Positions 8,090-12,589 of a stretch of DNA of 12,589 bases are shown piece after piece. The position numbers and the translations under genes were made by a program. The stretch's first letter is position 1; every line of letters begins with the position of its first letter. Under the pieces are notes generated by a model that saw only the letters and a program-made list of their open reading frames with translations, did not search any database and was not told where the DNA came from. Origin of the DNA: Verrucomicrobiota bacterium (GTDB lineage Bacteria > Verrucomicrobiota > Verrucomicrobiia > Opitutales > Opitutaceae); assembly GCA_030832235.1 (NCBI GenBank), contig JAURJO010000410.1, positions 1-12,589 on the forward strand, given 5' to 3'.

Positions 8090-8149
8090 TTCAAAGTTCG
8101 GGATCAGGGCGTTTTGAACCTTGAACGCCCTGACCCCATCCGCCCGAAC
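8090..8149. repeat. Long imperfect inverted repeat / hairpin
   Basis: TCAGGGCGTT (8104-8113) pairs perfectly with AACGCCCTGA (8124-8133) around a ten-base loop. The stem continues outward through GGG/CCC with one mismatch. An outer pair GTTCGGG (8096-8102) and CCCGAAC (8143-8149) is also perfectly complementary. A competing pairing exists: TTCAAAGTTC (8090-8099) against GAACCTTGAA (8116-8125), with nine of ten bases matching. There is no U-tract, and it lies between divergent genes, so a terminator is unlikely. It could be a dispersed REP/MITE-like repeat or a structured regulatory RNA. Confidence 0.6.
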
Positions 8150-8198
8150 CTGCCGCATCAGTCAACCTCGCGAACGCAAACCAGTCGAGAGTCGAGGA

Positions 8199-8242
8199 CC
8201 TCACCGCCCAAAGGCGGCAGGGTGGCGCGATCCGAGGTGAGG
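8199..8242. repeat. Nested inverted repeat
   Basis: CCTCACC (8199-8205) and GGTGAGG (8236-8242) are perfectly complementary seven-base arms. Between them CCGCC (8204-8208) and GGCGG (8213-8217) form a tight stem with loop CAAA, sharing two bases with the outer arm. This gives alternative rather than simultaneous pairings at that edge. The function is unknown, and it may be a remnant of a repeated element. Confidence 0.4.
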
Positions 8243-8351
8243 CCCGGTTGTTCTGGCGGCTTACGGGCCCGAACCCCGGGCTGCCTGCGGTCCGTTGCAG
8301 GTTTCGGCCCGACCCCTTGCGCCTACCTCCGTTCCCTCGGCGCGGCGCCCG

Positions 8352-8380
8352 TTTGACTGTCCACGCCAACCGGCTTTGAC
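8352..8380 (+). promoter_or_regulatory. TTTGACTG box upstream of the large receptor
   Basis: TTTGACTG (8352-8359) lies 78 bases before the start at 8438 and contains the -35-like hexamer TTGACT. A second TTTGAC follows at 8375-8380. No good -10 box lies at standard spacing. CATACT at 8384-8389 is the nearest candidate, but it is about 25 bases from the first hexamer. This is a weak promoter candidate, supported mainly by recurrence of the octamer upstream of the other receptor. Confidence 0.22.
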
Positions 8381-8437
8381 CGCCATACTGCCCGCCGGCC
8401 CGCTTACGGCGCTCCCCTGAACCCTAGTCTGATTCCC

Positions 8438-11400
8438 ATGAAACTCCTCCCCTGCTGCACGTCCGCTGCCCGCGGCGCCTGTGTCGCCTTGTTCGCCGCC
8501 ATTTTGGCTCCGGTCCACGCTCAAGTGGCGCCGACCCCTGCCGCCGCCGCAAACCGTCCTGCGCCGATCCCCGCTGGAGCAGTGGCGACGTCCGGACCGA
8601 AGACATCCTCGGGCGAGTCGATCGTGGAACTCAGCCCGTTCCAGGTGACGGCGGAGGCGAACGGCTACTTCCAGTCGAACACCATGTCGGGCACGCGACT
8701 GAACTCGAAGATCGAGGACCTCGGCCAGTCGATCACGGTGATGACCAAGGAGCAGATGTCGGACTTCGCGATGCTCAACATCAACGACATGTTCGACTAC
8801 CTCGCGAGCACCGAGGGCACGAATTCCTACTCGCAGTTCGACACCGACCGGACCGGCGCGGTGGTCGACCAGGTAAGTCTCAATCCGAACAACGCCAACC
8901 GCGTCCGCGGCATCGGCAACGCCAACATCGCGTTCAACAACATCCAGACTTCGGGTCGCGTACCGCTGGACCCGCTTTGGATGGACTCGCTCGAGCTGAG
9001 CCGCGGCCCCAACGCCAACATCTTCGGCCTCGGCAACGCCTCGGGCACCGTGAACCAGGTCCCGGCCACCGCCAACCTGAGCCGGAACTTCAACCGGCTC
9101 GATCTCCGCTGGGACAGCTACGGCGGCTGGCGCACCTCCCTCGATCTGAACCGCAAAGTCACCGACCAACTCGCCTTGCGCGCGAGCTACGCCAACCAAC
9201 ACACCGGCTTCATCCGCAAACCCTCCGGCGAGGACGCCCGCCGCCTCAGCGTCCAAGTCAAGGTACGGCCTTTCCAGAGCACCACGCTCTCGGCCTCGTG
9301 GTACAATTACCGGAACGCGTCCGTGCGGCCGAATTACACCACGCCGCGCGACTACTACACCGACTGGCTGCGGGCCGGGAAACCCGGTTGGAACCCGGTC
9401 ACCCGCCTCGTCACCCTCGCCAACGGGACCGTCCTCGGGAACGGCAATGTCCCCGGCTCCACCACGCCGTACACCGCGAACCCGAGTTTCTTCACCGGCG
9501 GCGCGGAGAGCCGCTCACCGTTTCTCATCGGCGCTCCGGGCGAGAAGTCCTACTGGACCATGGCCCGCTACACGGGCAACCCCTCCTCCCCGGCCCGAAA
9601 CAATTTCTCGGTCACCGACCCGTTCGCCTCGGCGGCCTCGGGGATCGGCCTGCTCACGATGGGTCCGGCCGAGACCTACACCGCCGCGCAGCAGCCGCTG
9701 TATAATTCCGTCGCCCGGCCGATCAACGACCGGTCGATCTACGACTGGACGCGGATCAACCTGGCCGGCAACGGCAAGGCGTGGGACGACGTCGACACCT
9801 ACGCGGTCCAGCTCGACCAGGTGATCGTCAACACGTCGAAGCACACCCTCGCGGCGCAGGCCACGTTCATGCGCGAGGATTCCAAGCGTCTGGAAAACCA
9901 GCCCATGGGTCCCGCCAGCGTGAACAGCAACGTCGGCCAGCTGCAGGTCGACGTGAACCAGGTCTTCCTGGACGGCACTCCCAATCCGTACTTCGGCCGC
10001 CCCTACCTGCGGAGCAGCGAGCCGTTCTTCCGCAACAAGCCCCTGCGCTGGGACACCGCGCGGGCCCAGGCCGTCTACCGGCTCGATTTCTCGCAGGACA
10101 AGGGCTGGAGCAAGTGGCTCGGCACCCAGCAGCTCCTCGGCTACTATGAGTACAAGGACCAGAAGAACTACACCTGGACCTACCGCCACACCGCGCTGGG
10201 CAACGACAAGGCGTGGCAGCAGAAATACGCCAACACGCTCCTCGCCCTGCAGACGGTGTCCAACACGGATCCCCGTTACCTCATCAACGGCACCGCGATC
10301 GCACCCAGCAATTACGGCCGGCTCAACGAACAGTACTACGTCGGCAGCACCCCGGGCGCCGGCATCCAGTACGCGCCCAACTTGTTCCCGGAAGGCGCCG
10401 TGCTGCCCTACGTCTGGGGTCCCGCTTCCGACGCGATGTTCCGGGACGTTTCCGCGGTGGGCTTCACGCCGGGCCAGGGCGGCGGGCTCAACAACCTGAA
10501 CTCGGTCGTGAAAACCAAGGGCGGCGTGCTGCAGAGCACCCTTCTCGGCAACCGGCTGGTCGGCACCTTCGGGCTACGCAAGGACCAGGTGAATGACCGC
10601 AACGCGCCGCTCGCGCTCATGACGTCGAATCTGCGCGATTACGATTTCGCCGCGTCCAGCCGGTGGGTCGGCCCGTGGCGCGTGGCCGAGGGCAGCACGA
10701 AGACCAATTCGCTCGTGGCCCGCCCGTTCCGCGGCCTCGCGCTCGGCCGCACCGAGGGCCGGAGCGGCCTCAGCCGGGTCCTCGCCGAGGCAATCGGCGG
10801 CCTCAGCCTTACCTACAACTTCTCCGACAACTTCATCGCGCAGGGCCCCGCCTACGACTTGTTCCTTAAGCAACTCCCCAACCAGAGCGGAAAAAGCAAG
10901 GACCTCGGGTTGTGGCTGACGGTCCTCGATGGCCGGGTCTCGCTCCGCTACACCCGCTTCGACACCAAGCAGCTCGATCTGCGCAACGGGGACATCTCCA
11001 CCATGGCGCAGCGCATCCTGCGGTACGAGGGCTTCGTCGCGAACGATTCCTACAACCTGCGGACGCAATCCACCGCTTGGCTGAACGGCCTGGGCACCGG
11101 CGGCACCGCCACCAACTCCCAGGTCGCCTCCGCGATCAAGATGCCGCTCGACCAGTACAACGGGCTCCAGGCGATCGCCACCGCGGGCACCTACGCCGCG
11201 GTCAACGACGCGCGCTCGCGCGGCCATGAGGTGGAAATCAACGTCAACACCACCCGTTATTGGACGCTCTCCGGGTCGGTCACCCAGACCGAGGCGCTCA
11301 ACACGGCCGCCGGCGCCGCCGTGGATCAGTTCATCGCGGCCCGCATGCCCGTCTGGATGAGCCTCGAGGATCCCCGCTTCACCCAGACCGCGCAGACGAT

Positions 11401-12031
11401 CGGCGGAGTCACCACCCCCTACGCCACCGGCCCGGTCAACCTGCCGGTGGGCCCGACGGGCCACCTGCTCTGGTGGTACATCAAGGGCACCCCCTTCAGC
11501 ACGGTGGCGGGCTACAATGGCACGCAGTCGGCGGCGGACAACTTCGCCGTGAACGTCGACGCCCCCATGGCCGTGTTCCGCGCCCTGATCGGCCGTCCCC
11601 GCCCCCAGATCCGCAAGTACTCGGCCAAGTTCAACACCCGCTACAATCTCGCCGGGGTCTCGGAGAACCGGATACTCAAGAACATGACTGTCGGCGGCTC
11701 GCTGCGCTACGAGAGCCGCGGCTCGATCGGTTTCTACGGCCTCGGCTACACCCAGGGCATGGACCTCACCCTGCCGCAGAACAAGATCCTGCAGCTCGAT
11801 CCGAACCGCCCGATCTATTCGCCGCAGCAGGTCTACGTCGACCTGTTCACGAGCTACCGCCGGAGGTTCTTCAACGACCGGATCCGCGCGAACTTCCAGC
11901 TCAACGTGAAGAACGTGCAGGAGGGAGGCGGCGGCCTGCAGAAAACGCAGGCCTTCTTCGACGGACGCGCCGCCACCTACCGCATCGTCGACCCGCGGCA
12001 GTTCATCCTCTCGGTATCGCTCGAGCTGTAG
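8438..12031 (+). CDS. Large TonB-dependent outer-membrane receptor (1197 aa)
   Basis: This is a TonB-dependent transporter that is long for the family (most are roughly 650-1050 residues). Residues 1-28 are a signal peptide with three cysteines, ending PVHA|Q. A Pro/Ala-rich linker covers about 29-58. A TonB-box-like segment, SIVELSPFQVTA, lies at 61-72. The plug runs from about 84 (SGTRLN) to 208 and includes ITVMTKEQM (99-107) and SRGPNANIFGLGNASGTVN (188-206). The remainder is a barrel with large loops rich in Tyr/Trp, Asn and Gly, which accounts for the extra length and suits a bulky ligand. The chain ends ILSVSLEL, so the last residue is Leu rather than the Phe common in outer-membrane barrels. 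There is no SusD neighbour and no N-terminal carboxypeptidase-like domain. It is transcribed divergently from a sulfatase. The start has no Shine-Dalgarno sequence (gattccc-ATG). The ligand is unknown; a sulfated oligosaccharide is inferred from context. Confidence 0.92.
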   Translation: MKLLPCCTSAARGACVALFAAILAPVHAQVAPTPAAAANRPAPIPAGAVATSGPKTSSGESIVELSPFQVTAEANGYFQSNTMSGTRLNSKIEDLGQSITVMTKEQMSDFAMLNINDMFDYLASTEGTNSYSQFDTDRTGAVVDQVSLNPNNANRVRGIGNANIAFNNIQTSGRVPLDPLWMDSLELSRGPNANIFGLGNASGTVNQVPATANLSRNFNRLDLRWDSYGGWRTSLDLNRKVTDQLALRASYANQHTGFIRKPSGEDARRLSVQVKVRPFQSTTLSASWYNYRNASVRPNYTTPRDYYTDWLRAGKPGWNPVTRLVTLANGTVLGNGNVPGSTTPYTANPSFFTGGAESRSPFLIGAPGEKSYWTMARYTGNPSSPARNNFSVTDPFASAASGIGLLTMGPAETYTAAQQPLYNSVARPINDRSIYDWTRINLAGNGKAWDDVDTYAVQLDQVIVNTSKHTLAAQATFMREDSKRLENQPMGPASVNSNVGQLQVDVNQVFLDGTPNPYFGRPYLRSSEPFFRNKPLRWDTARAQAVYRLDFSQDKGWSKWLGTQQLLGYYEYKDQKNYTWTYRHTALGNDKAWQQKYANTLLALQTVSNTDPRYLINGTAIAPSNYGRLNEQYYVGSTPGAGIQYAPNLFPEGAVLPYVWGPASDAMFRDVSAVGFTPGQGGGLNNLNSVVKTKGGVLQSTLLGNRLVGTFGLRKDQVNDRNAPLALMTSNLRDYDFAASSRWVGPWRVAEGSTKTNSLVARPFRGLALGRTEGRSGLSRVLAEAIGGLSLTYNFSDNFIAQGPAYDLFLKQLPNQSGKSKDLGLWLTVLDGRVSLRYTRFDTKQLDLRNGDISTMAQRILRYEGFVANDSYNLRTQSTAWLNGLGTGGTATNSQVASAIKMPLDQYNGLQAIATAGTYAAVNDARSRGHEVEINVNTTRYWTLSGSVTQTEALNTAAGAAVDQFIAARMPVWMSLEDPRFTQTAQTIGGVTTPYATGPVNLPVGPTGHLLWWYIKGTPFSTVAGYNGTQSAADNFAVNVDAPMAVFRALIGRPRPQIRKYSAKFNTRYNLAGVSENRILKNMTVGGSLRYESRGSIGFYGLGYTQGMDLTLPQNKILQLDPNRPIYSPQQVYVDLFTSYRRRFFNDRIRANFQLNVKNVQEGGGGLQKTQAFFDGRAATYRIVDPRQFILSVSLEL

Positions 12032-12394
12032 CGCGCCGGGCCGCGTTTCACCACGGAGCCACGGAGAGACCGAGGGATTTCACAGGAGCAAACGGAGGGA
12101 ACGGAGCAGAGGGAGAATCTGGAAATCACGAACGCCGGCCTCATTCGCTTTCTGGTCGGCGGTTCGGTCGGGAAACTTTCCGGTGTGGCCGCGGCCGCCC
12201 GCCGCGGATTTTTCCGATGAAATCCCGTCTGAACGGTTTCGCTCCGTGGACCCCGTTTTAGCGCCTTTGGTGTAGTTGGTGGTCCCCCTCCGTCTCCGTG
12301 GTGAACGGAATGGTTTTCCCTTCCGACCAAGTCGCCCCTCCGGTCCTGAAACCGCTTGCGACCCCGAACGGCGCGCGGTTCCTTCGGCGCCCTG
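12032..12394. other. Noncoding region after the large receptor
   Basis: This 363-bp stretch holds the inverted-repeat element described separately, plus about 90 bases (12306-12394) with no recognisable feature. No intrinsic terminator with a U-run was found directly after the stop at 12031. Open frames on the minus strand here look spurious, because they are largely translations of the purine-rich repeat. Confidence 0.5.
12047..12305. repeat. 259-bp element with terminal inverted repeats
   Basis: The ends are perfect 12-base inverted repeats: TTCACCACGGAG (12047-12058) and CTCCGTGGTGAA (12294-12305). Both ends continue inward with further CGGAG-type units, for example CCACGGAG at 12059-12066 and ACGGAGGGAACGGAG at 12092-12106. 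The other end reads ACGGAG on the reverse strand. The purine-rich caccacggag...cacggag style matches intergenic repeats I recall from Verrucomicrobiota, Planctomycetota and other genomes, sometimes near GxxExxY-type genes. No intact coding sequence lies inside, so this looks like a decayed or non-autonomous element. Confidence 0.6.
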
Positions 12395-12589
12395 ATGACC
12401 CGGCCCGGACGCCCCGCCGCGCCGCCTCCCGCGGGGAACCCGCCGCTTGGAGCTGATCAAGGTCCGCGGGGCTGGATCTTCGCCGCGCTGTTGACCGCGG
12501 TCATTTCGGTCTACTGGCCGAGCCTGGGCGGTGACTTCCTCTGGGACGACGCCGGGCATATCACCGCCCCGGAGCTGCAGTCGTGGTCC
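12395..12589 (+). CDS. Partial GT-C-type glycosyltransferase / TPR membrane protein (N-terminus)
   Basis: The first 65 codons of a gene run off the window edge. The frame is open back to about 12350 (upstream stop TGA at 12347-12349), and ATG 12395 is the only reasonable start. Residues 1-26 are a Pro/Gly-rich cytoplasmic tail. Residues about 27-43 form a first membrane helix (WIFAALLTAVISVYW). Then comes PSLGGDFLWDDAGHI (42-56), with the WDD acidic pair D51/D52. A helix followed by a P..G.F.WDD..HI loop is typical of polytopic O-mannosyltransferase-like (TMTC-like) proteins with C-terminal TPR repeats, where the acidic residues in the first external loop are catalytic. No Shine-Dalgarno sequence was seen. 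The TPR part is predicted, not seen. It is probably unrelated to the sulfatase locus. Confidence 0.7.
   Translation, partial: MTRPGRPAAPPPAGNPPLGADQGPRGWIFAALLTAVISVYWPSLGGDFLWDDAGHITAPELQSWS

Larger units (their letters stand above)
7983..8437. other. Divergent 455-bp intergenic region
   Basis: This region separates a minus-strand sulfatase from a plus-strand TonB receptor, so it should hold promoters for both. No credible small gene was found. It contains a long hairpin (8090-8149), a nested inverted repeat (8199-8242) and a TTTGACTG box (8352-8359). It also has a stretch (8218-8234, CAGGGTGGCG-CGATCCG) resembling part of the 3254-3419 gap. Candidate -10 boxes are poor. The density of inverted repeats suggests dispersed REP-like sequences or structured leader RNA. 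Confidence 0.5.

Noticed and set aside
7983..8437. A riboswitch or small RNA gene in the divergent gap
   Set aside because: I could not match any known riboswitch core, and there is no U-tract terminator. Only generic inverted repeats are supported.
8261..9256. A 331-codon minus-strand open frame spanning the start of the large receptor
   Set aside because: Val/Ala/Gly/Arg-rich shadow composition. It overlaps the receptor plug domain, which is clearly coding on the plus strand.
11977..12559. Minus-strand open frames across the inverted-repeat element
   Set aside because: They translate the purine-rich repeat into 'SLCSVPSVCS...SLRGSVVK'-type sequence, a known style of spurious annotation, and they overlap the receptor end and the GT-C gene start.

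Overview
The window comes from a GC-rich genome, most likely the family Opitutaceae (Verrucomicrobiota) or a close relative. The main reason is that both large outer-membrane receptors carry an N-terminal 'LSPFEV / ELSPFQV' box followed by a '(L/M)(A/S)G(S/T)RLN' plug start, a style I associate with the expanded TonB-receptor sets of that family. Several family S1 sulfatases beside such receptors also fit Verrucomicrobiota that degrade sulfated polysaccharides. No rRNA, tRNA or CRISPR was seen.

Layout. (1) Positions 105-3253 (+) hold a translationally coupled pair of exported sulfatases: an arylsulfatase-type enzyme and a sulfamidase-like (SGSH/S1_8-type) enzyme, overlapping by ATGA. (2) Positions 3254-3419 are a short convergent gap with a hairpin. 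(3) Positions 8084-3420 on the minus strand hold a third sulfatase (start 7982) and then a 933-residue TonB-dependent receptor (start 6221). The 234-bp gap between them contains an 18-bp near-palindrome and a TTGACT box. (4) Positions 7983-8437 are a 455-bp divergent intergenic region rich in inverted repeats. (5) Positions 8438-12031 (+) encode a second, very large TonB-dependent receptor of 1197 residues. (6) Positions 12032-12394 are noncoding and contain a decayed 259-bp element with 12-bp perfect terminal inverted repeats. (7) From 12395 to the window edge lies the first 65 codons of a polytopic GT-C-type glycosyltransferase/TPR membrane protein.

How the genes may work together (inference): the receptors import oligosaccharides, or chelates or cofactors, across the outer membrane using TonB energy. 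The three exported sulfatases remove O- and N-linked sulfate from a heavily sulfated glycan. The mix of an arylsulfatase-type and a sulfamidase-like enzyme suggests a substrate with more than one kind of sulfate group. No SusD, glycoside hydrolase, polysaccharide lyase, regulator or formylglycine-generating enzyme is present, so the system depends on genes elsewhere.

The most unusual features are noncoding: the operator-like palindrome at 6316-6333, the long hairpin at 8090-8149, the terminal-inverted-repeat element at 12047-12305, and a recurring absence of Shine-Dalgarno sequences upstream of every leader gene but not of the one coupled gene.
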